A stretch of DNA of 5,255 bases, taken from Pseudomonadota bacterium (lineage in GTDB: Bacteria; Desulfobacterota; Anaeroferrophillalia; Anaeroferrophillales; Tharpellaceae). How positions within the stretch are numbered: the first letter of the stretch is position 1; each line of letters opens with the position of its first letter. The stretch spans positions 1 through 5,255 of the forward strand of contig WFRT01000226.1 in assembly GCA_015486445.1 (NCBI GenBank), written 5' to 3'. Under the pieces are notes generated by a model, which had not been told where the DNA came from, ran no database searches, and was given only the letters and a program-made list of their open reading frames with translations. The translations under genes and the position numbers were made by a program. Positions 1 to 5,255 of this stretch are shown one piece after another.

Positions 1-2522
1 CGCTGCACATGGGCCATGCCTTGAACAATCTCCTCCAAGACATCCTGGCCCGCTACAAGCGCCAGCGGGGCTATAATGTTTTATGGATGCCGGGCACCGA
101 CCACGCCGGCATTGCCACCCAGAACGTGGTCGAGCGTCAGCTCGCCGCCGAGGGGCTCGACCGGCATGCTATCGGCCGGGAGAAATTCATCGAGCGGGTC
201 TGGCAGTGGCGCCGGGAATCGGGCGGCACGATTATCAATCAGCTCAAGCGCCTGGGCTCCTCCTGTGACTGGCGGCGTGAGCGTTTCACGATGGACGAAG
301 GCCTGTCGAAGGCCGTGCGCGAGGTTTTTGTCAGCCTCTACGAAAAGGGGCTGATCTACCAGGGCGACTATATCATCAACTGGTGCCCGCGCTGCCACAC
401 CGCCCTTTCCGATCTCGAGGTCGAGTTCGAGGAGCATAACGACGGCCATCTCTGGGATCTGCAATACCCGCTGGCCGACGGTTCGGGTTCGATCATCGTT
501 TCGACGACCAGGCCCGAGACCATGCTCGGCGATACCGCGGTCGCCGTCAACGGCAGCGACGAGCGCTACCGCGATCTGGTCGGCAGGGAGGTGATCCTGC
601 CGCTGATGGAGCGCAAAATCCCGATCATCGCCGATGACTACGTCGACATGGAGTTCGGCTCGGGCGCGGTCAAGATTACCCCGGCCCACGACCCCAACGA
701 CTTCGAGGTCGGCCTGCGCCATGGCCTTGAGATCGTCAAGGTCATGGACGAAAAGGGTGTGATGAACGAAAACGCCGGCAAATACGCCGGCCTGAGCCGC
801 GAGGAGTGCCGCAAAAAGGTGGTCGAGGACCTGGACGAACTGGGCCTTCTGCCGGCCGTCAAGGATTACAGCCACAATGTCGGCCACTGCTACCGTTGCC
901 GGACGATTATCGAGCCCTACCTTTCGAACCAGTGGTTTGTCAGGATCAAGCCCCTGGCCGAGCGCGCTCTGGCCGCGGTCAAGGAGGGCGAGACCCGGAT
1001 CATTCCGCAAAACTGGGAAAAGACCTATTTCAACTGGATGGAGAATATCCGCGACTGGTGCATCTCGCGCCAGATCTGGTGGGGCCATCGAATCCCGGCC
1101 TGGTACTGCGGGGCCTGCGGCAAAATGATCGTTGCCCGGCAGGATCCCGAGGCCTGTCCCGAGTGCGGAGCCCGTGAACTGCGCCAGGAGACCGACGTCC
1201 TCGACACCTGGTTTTCTTCCGGCCTCTGGCCCTTTTCGACGATGGGCTGGCCCGAGGAGACCGAAACCCTGCAAAAATGGTATCCCACCTCGGTCCTGGT
1301 CACGGGTTTCGACATCCTCTTTTTCTGGGTCGCCCGGATGATGATGATGGGGCTTGAGTTCCGGGACGAGGTGCCTTTCAAAGACGTCTACATCCACGCC
1401 CTGGTTCGCGACGAACACGGCCAGAAGATGAGCAAGTCACGGGGCAACGTTATCGATCCGCTGGTCATCATCGATCAATACGGGGCCGACGCCCTGCGTT
1501 TTACCCTGGCCGCCTTCGCCGCCCAGGGCCGCGACGTCAGCCTTTCCGAGGCCCGGATCGCCGGCTACCGCAACTTCGTCAACAAGCTCTGGAACGCGGC
1601 CCGGTTTACGCTGATGAACCTGGACGAGGATTTCGACCCGGCGGCCGCAGTTGAGCCGGCCGTCCTGAGCCCGGCCGAGAGCTGGATCTCCCACCGTCTC
1701 AACCGGACCATCGAGGAGGTGGTTGCGGCCCTTGACGAATACCGTTTCAACGACGCCGCCCAGGCCCTCTACCAGTTTACCTGGCATGAGTTCTGCGACT
1801 GGTTCCTGGAGTTGGAAAAGCCCGATCTTTTTCAATCGGAGGATGGAGACCGCCGGGCTGCGGCCCGGGCCGTTCTCTACCGCACCCTCGAGCGGATCGT
1901 CCGCCTGCTGCATCCGATCATGCCTTTTGTCTGCGAGGAGATCTGGCAGAATCTGCCCCGGCCGGCGGCGGCTCCCGGAAGTATCATGGCAACCGCCTAT
2001 CCCGGGGCCGAGCCCGAATTTGACGATCCCGCCGCGGTTGGCGCGATGGAGCGGGTGATGGCCGTGATTACCGCGATCCGCAATATCCGCGGCGAAATGA
2101 ATCTCTCCCCGGGCCAGCCGCTGGCGGCCGTGATCCGGGGGAAGGACGAAGCGGTGCTGGCCACCCTGCGGGAGAATGCTCCCTCGATCATCAGCCTCGC
2201 CCGTTTGAGCGCTCTTGAGATCGACGCCGGCGCCGAAAAACCGGCCCAGGCCGCCGCCGGCCTGGCCGCCGGGGTCGAGATCTTCGTTCCCCTGGCCGGG
2301 CTGGTCGATTTTCGCCAGGAGGCCGAGCGCCTGAAAAAGGCGATCAAGAAGGCCGAGAAGGAGTTTTCCGGGGTCGACAAAAAACTGGGCAACGAAAAAT
2401 TTCTCGCCAAGGCCCCGGCCGAGGTGGTCGAAAAAGAGCGGGCCAAGCATCGGGAACTGGCCGAAAAACTGGAAAAACTGCGGGTCGGCCTGAAAACCCT
2501 GGAAGCGGTTTCCGGCCCCTAG
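1..2522 (+). CDS. valS: Valyl-tRNA synthetase, 5'-truncated by window edge
   Basis: Cytoplasmic class I aminoacyl-tRNA synthetase that charges tRNA-Val with valine and edits misactivated threonine. The reading frame is already open at base 1. The first full codons read L-H-M-G-H, the HIGH-type ATP-binding signature, so the ATG at 9 is internal and roughly 40-45 N-terminal residues lie outside the window. Counting that Met as 1: the CP1 editing domain has TTRPETMLGD (166-175) and HDPND (227-231); a zinc-ribbon-like set has Cys 367, 370, 383 and 386, with further CxxC pairs at 126/129 and 294/297; DVLDTWFSS is at 396-404; KMSKS is at 473-477. The anticodon-binding region begins near 525, and a charged Lys/Glu-rich coiled-coil arm typical of bacterial ValRS spans 765-837. 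The completed length (~880) matches Bacillus/Thermus-type enzymes. LDTWFSS, the C-terminal arm and the overall motif order favour ValRS over IleRS or LeuRS. The frame is intact to the TAG stop and is followed by its own terminator. Confidence 0.98.
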   Translation, partial: LHMGHALNNLLQDILARYKRQRGYNVLWMPGTDHAGIATQNVVERQLAAEGLDRHAIGREKFIERVWQWRRESGGTIINQLKRLGSSCDWRRERFTMDEGLSKAVREVFVSLYEKGLIYQGDYIINWCPRCHTALSDLEVEFEEHNDGHLWDLQYPLADGSGSIIVSTTRPETMLGDTAVAVNGSDERYRDLVGREVILPLMERKIPIIADDYVDMEFGSGAVKITPAHDPNDFEVGLRHGLEIVKVMDEKGVMNENAGKYAGLSREECRKKVVEDLDELGLLPAVKDYSHNVGHCYRCRTIIEPYLSNQWFVRIKPLAERALAAVKEGETRIIPQNWEKTYFNWMENIRDWCISRQIWWGHRIPAWYCGACGKMIVARQDPEACPECGARELRQETDVLDTWFSSGLWPFSTMGWPEETETLQKWYPTSVLVTGFDILFFWVARMMMMGLEFRDEVPFKDVYIHALVRDEHGQKMSKSRGNVIDPLVIIDQYGADALRFTLAAFAAQGRDVSLSEARIAGYRNFVNKLWNAARFTLMNLDEDFDPAAAVEPAVLSPAESWISHRLNRTIEEVVAALDEYRFNDAAQALYQFTWHEFCDWFLELEKPDLFQSEDGDRRAAARAVLYRTLERIVRLLHPIMPFVCEEIWQNLPRPAAAPGSIMATAYPGAEPEFDDPAAVGAMERVMAVITAIRNIRGEMNLSPGQPLAAVIRGKDEAVLATLRENAPSIISLARLSALEIDAGAEKPAQAAAGLAAGVEIFVPLAGLVDFRQEAERLKKAIKKAEKEFSGVDKKLGNEKFLAKAPAEVVEKERAKHRELAEKLEKLRVGLKTLEAVSGP

Positions 2523-2564
2523 CCGGAGGCCCCTTCCCGAGCGCATCACTCTGTATCTTTCCGG

Positions 2565-2602
2565 CCCCGCAAAGAAAACCACCGCTTCTTTGCGGGGTTT
2601 TT
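2565..2602 (+). terminator. Intrinsic terminator of valS
   Basis: A perfect 12-bp stem (2565-2576 pairs with 2586-2597, CCCCGCAAAGAA with TTCTTTGCGGGG) has a 9-nt loop and is followed at once by TTTTT (2598-2602). It starts 43 bases after the valS stop. The GC-rich base of the stem next to the T run is the canonical rho-independent arrangement on the + strand. It separates valS from the regulator gene downstream. Confidence 0.93.
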
Positions 2603-2665
2603 GGTTCCGGTTCTGTTTGCGGCATAAAGTCGGCGGCGGTTTCCCGCGGTGTTTACTCTTTTTCG

Positions 2666-2725
2666 AAAAACCACCCCCGCCCCTCCTGTAAAGAGGGGAG
2701 ATAGAATTTAGTTGGATAGTTACGA
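2666..2725 (+). repeat. 60-bp intergenic repeat, copy 1 (solo)
   Basis: This stretch is nearly identical to 3982-4041: the two differ by three substitutions and two single-base indels. It contains a CCCCTC/GAGGGG hairpin (2680-2685 with 2693-2698, loop of 7) and ends in an AT-richer block, ATAGAATTTAG...ATAGTTACGA. Unlike copy 2, it has no matching inverted left end upstream, so it looks like a lone end or remnant of the larger element seen at 3803-4039. It ends 36 bases before the regulator start codon and therefore probably lies in or next to that gene's promoter or leader. I found no convincing -35/-10 pair inside it. Confidence 0.85.
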
Positions 2726-2761
2726 TAAACTTTTCATGGTCGTGCCGCAAGGAGCGGAAAA

Positions 2762-3769
2762 ATGGACCGGACCGAGCGTCTGTATGAGATCGATCGTCTT
2801 CTCAATGAGTTGAAAGTTGTGCCGCTGTGCCGTTTCCTGGAGGAACTGGAGGTTTCACGCTCGACCCTGAAGCGGGATTTCGAATACCTGCGTGACCGTC
2901 TCAACGCGCCGCTGGTCTGGGACCGTCGCCGAGGCGGCTACCGCTATGAAAAACCGGCGGCGGGCATGCCCCAGTATGCCCTGCCGGGTCTCTGGTTCAA
3001 CGAGTCGGAACTTTACGCCCTGCTCAGCATGGACGCCCTGTTGACCGATCTCCAGCCCGGCCTGCTCGATTACCGTCTGGCCCCGTTGCGGAAGAGAATC
3101 CGCACTCTTTTAGGCAGCGGCGGTCACGCTGCCGAGGAGGTGGGGAAAAGAATCAAGATCGCGCAGCTCGCGGCCCGGCCGGTGCCCGGCAACCATTTCA
3201 AGACCATCATGGGCGCCCTGCTTGATCGTTTGAGGCTGAAGATTCACCACTACAGGCGCGGTCCCGGGAGCGGGATGGCCCGGGTTGTCTCGCCCCAGAG
3301 GCTGGTTTACTACCGGGACAACTGGTACCTCGATGCCTGGTGTCACCTGCGCCGGGACCTCCGCTGTTTCGCGGTCGACGCCATCGGCCGGGTCGAAGTC
3401 ACGGCGGAAAAGGCCTGCGAGATCGACGAAAAACGGCTCGATCGGGAGTTCACCTCTACCTACGGCATCTTTGCCGGCTACCGGAAAACCGATGTCCGGT
3501 TGCGTTTTTCCCCCGAGTGCGCCCGCTGGGTGGCCCGGGAAGAGTGGCATCCCGACCAGCGGGGCGCACTTGACGACCAGGGCTACTACCTGCTTTCCCT
3601 GCCGTACTCCCACGATACGGAGTTGCTGATGGACATCATGCGCTATGGTCCCGAGGTGGAAATCCTGCAGCCCCAGGAACTGCGAGGGAAAATAAGAACG
3701 CTTCTTGAAAAGAGCCTGGAACTCTATCGGGTCGATGACGGCGGGAAAACGGTGCCGGAAAAAAGTTGA
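2762..3769 (+). CDS. WYL-domain transcriptional regulator with N-terminal HTH (YafY-like)
   Basis: A predicted cytoplasmic DNA-binding regulator of 335 aa, within the usual 300-340 aa for this family. Residues about 1-62 form a DeoR/HTH_11-like winged helix; the recognition segment is near 21-47 (ends VSRSTLKRDFEYLRDRL) and the wing near 55-62 (RRRGGYRY). A linker with the family-typical FNESELYALLSMD follows (79-91). The WYL ligand-sensing domain is about 140-215 and carries the diagnostic W188-Y189-L190 triad, followed by the RCFAVDAIGRVEV strand. The C-terminal WCX region (about 245-322) includes a late RYGPEVEILQP motif. The start is supported by AAGGAG at 2749-2754, seven bases before ATG. 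In known WYL regulators the domain binds nucleic acid or small ligands, and members control DNA-damage, phage-defence or stress genes. Which genes this one controls cannot be read from its sequence. The valS terminator upstream implies its own promoter, perhaps near the repeat at 2666-2725. The next gene is the ARPP-1-like protein, about 390 bases downstream, a possible target. Confidence 0.93.
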   Translation: MDRTERLYEIDRLLNELKVVPLCRFLEELEVSRSTLKRDFEYLRDRLNAPLVWDRRRGGYRYEKPAAGMPQYALPGLWFNESELYALLSMDALLTDLQPGLLDYRLAPLRKRIRTLLGSGGHAAEEVGKRIKIAQLAARPVPGNHFKTIMGALLDRLRLKIHHYRRGPGSGMARVVSPQRLVYYRDNWYLDAWCHLRRDLRCFAVDAIGRVEVTAEKACEIDEKRLDREFTSTYGIFAGYRKTDVRLRFSPECARWVAREEWHPDQRGALDDQGYYLLSLPYSHDTELLMDIMRYGPEVEILQPQELRGKIRTLLEKSLELYRVDDGGKTVPEKS

Positions 3770-3790
3770 AAACACCGGTTTTCCGTCTTT
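3768..3790 (+). terminator. Weak possible terminator of the WYL gene
   Basis: GAAAAC (3768-3773) and GTTTTC (3778-3783) form a 6-bp stem with a 4-nt ACCG loop, overlapping the stop codon and followed by CGTCTTT. A second T run (TTTTT, 3798-3802) lies a little further on. The stem is short and AT-rich and the first T run is interrupted, so termination may be inefficient or may occur in the larger palindrome downstream. Confidence 0.35.
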
Positions 3791-3794
3791 TCCA

Positions 3795-3802
3795 GACTTT
3801 TT
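3795..3802. repeat. Possible target-site duplication, left copy (GACTTTTT)
   Basis: GACTTTTT here is repeated exactly at 4040-4047, and the two copies immediately flank the inverted ends GTAAC...GTTAC of the palindromic element. This is the pattern expected of an 8-bp target-site duplication. The T run makes chance identity easier. The GA is also present after copy 1 of the 60-bp repeat, so GA might instead belong to the element. Confidence 0.4.
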
Positions 3803-4039
3803 GTAACTATTCAGCCAAATCCGGGGTCGGGCGCGGCTTTTCTTCGCTAAGCGTTAAGATTTCTGTTTTTCCAGCGCTCACTTCGCCCGCATTGCAAAAC
3901 TCGCTTACGCTCAGACAGTTGCAATGCTTCTGGGCTCCCGCTCGCTGGGAAAAACAACGAAATCTTTCCGAAACCGCTCAGAAAAGCCACCCCCGCCCCC
4001 TCCTGAAAGAGGGGAGATAGAATTTAGCTGAATAGTTAC
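3803..4039. mobile_element. MITE-like palindromic non-coding element (~237 bp)
   Basis: The ends are an 18-bp inverted repeat with one mismatch: 3803-3820 (GTAACTATTCAGCCAAAT) against the reverse complement of 4022-4039. Inside, further arms pair in the same nested order: 3835-3843 with 3980-3988; 3856-3863 with 3959-3966; 3864-3872 with 3948-3956; 3873-3876 with 3943-3946; and 3889-3897 with 3919-3927. The whole element can therefore fold into one long interrupted hairpin around a 21-nt loop (3898-3918). An exact GACTTTTT flanks both ends. It holds no credible gene: the open frame across it starts at a TTG overlapping the WYL stop and encodes a low-complexity peptide. Terminal inverted repeats, small size, no transposase and an intergenic site resemble a miniature inverted-repeat element. 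A REP/BIME-like dispersed palindrome or a structured RNA is the alternative. Confidence 0.55.
3856..3966. repeat. Inner long inverted repeat of the palindromic element
   Basis: This is the core of the larger element. AAGATTTC (3856-3863) pairs with GAAATCTT (3959-3966), TGTTTTTCC with GGAAAAACA (3948-3956), AGCG with CGCT (3943-3946), and the apical GCATTGCAA (3889-3897) with TTGCAATGC (3919-3927). The segments between AGCG and GCATTGCAA do not match well and would form an internal loop. The apical loop reads AACTCGCTTACGCTCAGACAG, with one base over 20 here only because the full loop is 21 nt. Confidence 0.75.
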
Positions 4040-4041
4040 GA
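3982..4041 (+). repeat. 60-bp intergenic repeat, copy 2 (right arm of the palindromic element)
   Basis: This is a near-identical partner of 2666-2725 in the same orientation. It includes the CCCCTC/GAGGGG hairpin (3997-4002 with 4009-4014, loop CTGAAA) and ends in GCTGAATAGTTACGA. Here it forms the right end of the palindromic element, with the inverted counterpart of its last 20 bases at 3801-3820. It ends 120 bases before the downstream gene's start codon. Confidence 0.88.
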
Positions 4042-4047
4042 CTTTTT
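4040..4047. repeat. Possible target-site duplication, right copy (GACTTTTT)
   Basis: This is an exact match to 3795-3802, directly outside the GTTAC right end of the palindromic element. It continues into a T run (4043-4049). The same cautions as for the left copy apply. Confidence 0.4.
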
Positions 4048-4074
4048 TTCTCCTCGACAAAAAAATTACCTGCC

Positions 4075-4093
4075 TGGCTCACCTGGTGAGCCA
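4075..4093. promoter_or_regulatory. 19-bp perfect inverted repeat, candidate operator of the ARPP-1-like gene
   Basis: TGGCTCACC-T-GGTGAGCCA has perfect 9-bp arms around one central base. It ends 10 bases upstream of the TATAAT at 4104-4109, so it covers the place where the -35 hexamer would sit. That geometry suits a dimeric regulator that blocks RNA polymerase or replaces a poor -35 contact. No T run follows on the + strand, which argues against a terminator. The WYL protein encoded just upstream is a plausible binder, but this is inference only. Confidence 0.6.
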
Positions 4094-4103
4094 CCGCCCC
4101 GGT

Positions 4104-4109
4104 TATAAT
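4104..4109 (+). promoter_or_regulatory. Candidate -10 box (TATAAT) of the ARPP-1-like gene
   Basis: A perfect sigma70-type -10 hexamer sits in otherwise GC-rich sequence 52 bases before the start codon, giving a leader of about 45 bases. At 16-19 bp spacing there is no good -35 hexamer (ACCTGG at 17 bp), and that position lies inside the 19-bp inverted repeat. A/T tracts (TTTTTTT 4043-4049, AAAAAAA 4059-4065) sit about 50-70 bases upstream of the expected start and could act like an UP element. The ATG overlapping this box at 4108 is not a credible translation start. Confidence 0.55.
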
Positions 4110-4147
4110 GCTCCTCCGCTGCAATCATCAGATCCCGCAAAGGGAAA

Positions 4148-4154
4148 AAGGAGG
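4148..4154 (+). promoter_or_regulatory. Shine-Dalgarno that fixes the start of the ARPP-1-like gene
   Basis: AAGGAGG lies seven bases before the ATG at 4162, a near-ideal match and spacing. The frame is open upstream to an ATG at 4108, but that codon overlaps the TATAAT and has no ribosome binding site. Starting there would also place this purine-rich site inside the coding region. The start is therefore 4162. Confidence 0.85.
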
Positions 4155-4161
4155 AATCATC

Positions 4162-5184
4162 ATGACTGCGACGACAATCATCAGGCAACGCCTGGAAAAG
4201 GTAAATCTCGGTCCGGCCCAGCACTACCAGAACCTGACCATGTTTCCGCTGCTCGATCCGGAACCCCGGGATGCCGGTTTTCTGCTGTTGAACGAGGCCC
4301 TGGAGTCGGGCCGGGCCCGGGTCACCGAGGTCTCCGAGGGCGGCAGCGTGCCGGAATTGAAGTTTGTCAACGACGCCGACCTGCCGGTACTGCTGCTCGA
4401 CGGCGAAGAACTGGTCGGGGCCAAGCAGAACCGGATCGTCAACCTGACCATCCTGGTGCCGGCCGCGACCACCATCGTTATCCCGGTTTCCTGCGTCGAG
4501 CAGGGGCGCTGGCGCTCCCAGTCGGACGCCTTTGCCGCCGCCGGCAGAACCCACTACGCGGCCGGCCGCGCCCGCAAAGCCTGTCGGGTGAGCGAATCCC
4601 TGGCCCGTGCCGGTTCCCGGCGCGGCGATCAGAGTGAAATCTGGGAGGATATCGAAGCCAAGAGCTCCCGCATGAAGGCCAGTTCGCCGACCACCGCGGC
4701 GGCCGCCATCTACGAAGCCCATCGGCATCGTCTCGAGGACTACCAGCAGGCATTCACGGCCGTTGACAACCAGACCGGGGCTCTTTTCGCGATCAACGGC
4801 CGGGCGGTAGGTCTTGATCTTTTCGACAGTCTCAAGCCTTTGCGGGGCCTGTTTCCCGGGATCGTGCAGAGTTACGCCTTGGACGCCATCGATAATTTTG
4901 ACCGTGAGGCGGCCAAACCGGCCCCCATCAAGGTCGCACAAGCCCTGCTGCAGGCGTGTGCCGCAGCCGAGGTAAGCTCCTTTCCGGCCGTCGGGAAGGG
5001 CTGTGACCTCCGCCTTCGGGGGGCAGGCATCACCGGCGGCGCCCTGGCCGTGGAGGAGAGAGTCATCCACCTCTGTGCTTTCCGGCCGCCGGCCGCCACC
5101 TCCGATCACCCGCGTTCTGGTGCCCGCCTGGTCCGGGCCTCGAGGCGCCGGCGACAGTGGAGTGACGATGACGTGATCGAGTGA
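4162..5184 (+). CDS. ARPP-1 / DUF6569 family protein
   Basis: A 340-aa protein I recognise as the ARPP-1 (DUF6569) family, named for gene-neighbourhood association with ADP-ribosylglycohydrolase and rhodanese/phosphatase-type proteins. No biochemical activity is established that I know of. Family-typical blocks, by residue: an N-terminal LGPAQHYQNLTMFPLL (16-31) with D-A-G-F-L-L-L-N-E-A-L nearby; LPVLLLDGEELVGAKQNRI (74-92), the strongest signature; a hydrophobic strand into PVSCVEQGRW (108-117); DQSEIWEDI; a Tyr/His-rich helix; GALFAINGRAVGLDLFD; and a closing GGALAVEERVIHLCAF. Conserved acidic D80, E82, E83 and C111/E113 are candidates for an active or binding site, but that is inference. 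There is no signal peptide or membrane segment, so it is probably cytoplasmic. About 30 residues after the core (311-340) are polar and Arg-rich (ASRRRRQW) and look disordered. Its own promoter region has a TATAAT and an operator-like palindrome, so it appears to be separately regulated from the WYL gene upstream. Confidence 0.85.
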   Translation: MTATTIIRQRLEKVNLGPAQHYQNLTMFPLLDPEPRDAGFLLLNEALESGRARVTEVSEGGSVPELKFVNDADLPVLLLDGEELVGAKQNRIVNLTILVPAATTIVIPVSCVEQGRWRSQSDAFAAAGRTHYAAGRARKACRVSESLARAGSRRGDQSEIWEDIEAKSSRMKASSPTTAAAAIYEAHRHRLEDYQQAFTAVDNQTGALFAINGRAVGLDLFDSLKPLRGLFPGIVQSYALDAIDNFDREAAKPAPIKVAQALLQACAAAEVSSFPAVGKGCDLRLRGAGITGGALAVEERVIHLCAFRPPAATSDHPRSGARLVRASRRRRQWSDDDVIE

Positions 5185-5197
5185 CAGCTGTAATTTC

Positions 5198-5229
5198 TTC
5201 CGCCGCCACCGTTGCCGGTGGCGGCGGAA
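5198..5229. terminator. Strong GC-rich hairpin after the ARPP-1-like gene
   Basis: A perfect 13-bp stem (5198-5210 with 5217-5229, TTCCGCCGCCACC with GGTGGCGGCGGAA) has a 6-nt GTTGCC loop and starts 14 bases after the TGA stop. No proper T tract follows on the + strand (AATCATCTT) and only a mixed one on the - strand. It is therefore a likely transcript 3' end or RNA-stabilising stem rather than a classical intrinsic terminator. It may also serve a convergent gene beyond the right edge, which cannot be judged from the remaining 26 bases. Confidence 0.6.
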
Positions 5230-5255
5230 ATCATCTTAAGGCCCCGGTTCCCGTC

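Noticed and set aside
9..11. ATG at 9 as the valS start codon
   Set aside because: It is the Met within the H-M-G-H signature. The frame is open to the left edge and the catalytic motif normally lies about 45 residues into the protein.
81..1418. Long open frame of 445 codons on the - strand opposite valS
   Set aside because: It lies wholly antisense to a clearly conserved valS. Its composition (Gly/Asp/Val/Leu-rich, no recognisable domain) is what codon-biased high-GC genes produce on the opposite strand.
2702..2707. TAGAAT in copy 1 of the repeat as a -10 box for the WYL gene
   Set aside because: No -35-like hexamer is present at 16-18 bp upstream (GC-rich GCCCCT region). The same hexamer in copy 2 is not positioned as the promoter of the downstream gene, which has a better TATAAT.
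1437..2750. Long open frame of 437 codons on the - strand across the valS 3' half and the intergenic region
   Set aside because: It is antisense to valS and runs through the valS terminator and the 60-bp repeat. It has no recognisable family.
3889..3927. Inverted repeat considered as a CRISPR repeat or tRNA-like structure
   Set aside because: There is no periodic repeat-spacer pattern and no tRNA cloverleaf or conserved T-loop. The arms are part of the larger nested palindrome.
3766..4020. 84-codon open frame across the gap between the WYL and ARPP-1-like genes
   Set aside because: It starts at a TTG overlapping the WYL stop codon and runs through both arms of the palindromic element. Its translation is low in complexity, so the frame is better explained by the repeat.
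4108..4161. Upstream ATG extending the ARPP-1-like protein by 18 residues
   Set aside because: The ATG overlaps the TATAAT box and lacks a Shine-Dalgarno, whereas the ATG at 4162 has AAGGAGG at ideal spacing and the family-like N-terminus begins after it.
4066..5109. Open frame of 347 codons on the - strand opposite the ARPP-1-like gene
   Set aside because: It overlaps almost completely a gene with a strong ribosome binding site and family motifs, and its translation is low-complexity Gly/Asp-rich.
5092..5184. Arg-rich C-terminal tail of the ARPP-1-like protein as evidence of a frameshift
   Set aside because: The core domain is complete before the tail, and no other frame gives a better continuation. 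Polar, basic tails are plausible in this family, so there is no firm sign of error.

Overview
The window looks like ordinary chromosomal DNA from a high-GC Gram-negative bacterium. The strong G/C bias at third codon positions and the gene types would fit a Desulfobacterota/deltaproteobacterial genome, but nothing here fixes the lineage and I hold that loosely. Three protein-coding genes, all on the + strand, fill most of it: the bulk of valS (valyl-tRNA synthetase, cut by the left edge inside its HIGH-type signature), a WYL-domain transcriptional regulator, and a protein I recognise as the poorly characterised ARPP-1/DUF6569 family.

Layout. valS runs from the left edge to 2522 and is closed by a textbook intrinsic terminator (2565-2602), so the regulator downstream is not expected to be co-transcribed with it. 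The 239-bp gap before the regulator also holds a 60-bp repeat (2666-2725). The WYL regulator occupies 2762-3769. It is followed by a 392-bp gene-free gap with two parts. The first is a ~240-bp nested imperfect palindrome (about 3803-4039) with matching 18-bp ends and possible 8-bp flanking duplications; its right end is a second copy of the 60-bp repeat. The second is a compact promoter region for the last gene, with a perfect 19-bp inverted repeat (4075-4093), a consensus TATAAT (4104-4109) and a strong Shine-Dalgarno (4148-4154). The ARPP-1-like gene runs 4162-5184 and is followed by a 13-bp perfect GC-rich hairpin (5198-5229) close to the right edge.

How the parts may work together. valS is a housekeeping gene and an independent unit. 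The regulator and the ARPP-1-like gene are same-strand neighbours, but each appears to have its own transcription start. The operator-like palindrome over the -35 region of the ARPP-1 promoter makes that gene the clearest candidate for specific regulation here, and the adjacent WYL protein is an obvious but untested candidate to bind it. The most unusual non-coding content is the palindromic, MITE-like element between these two genes. I see no CRISPR array, tRNA, rRNA, integrase or transposase gene.
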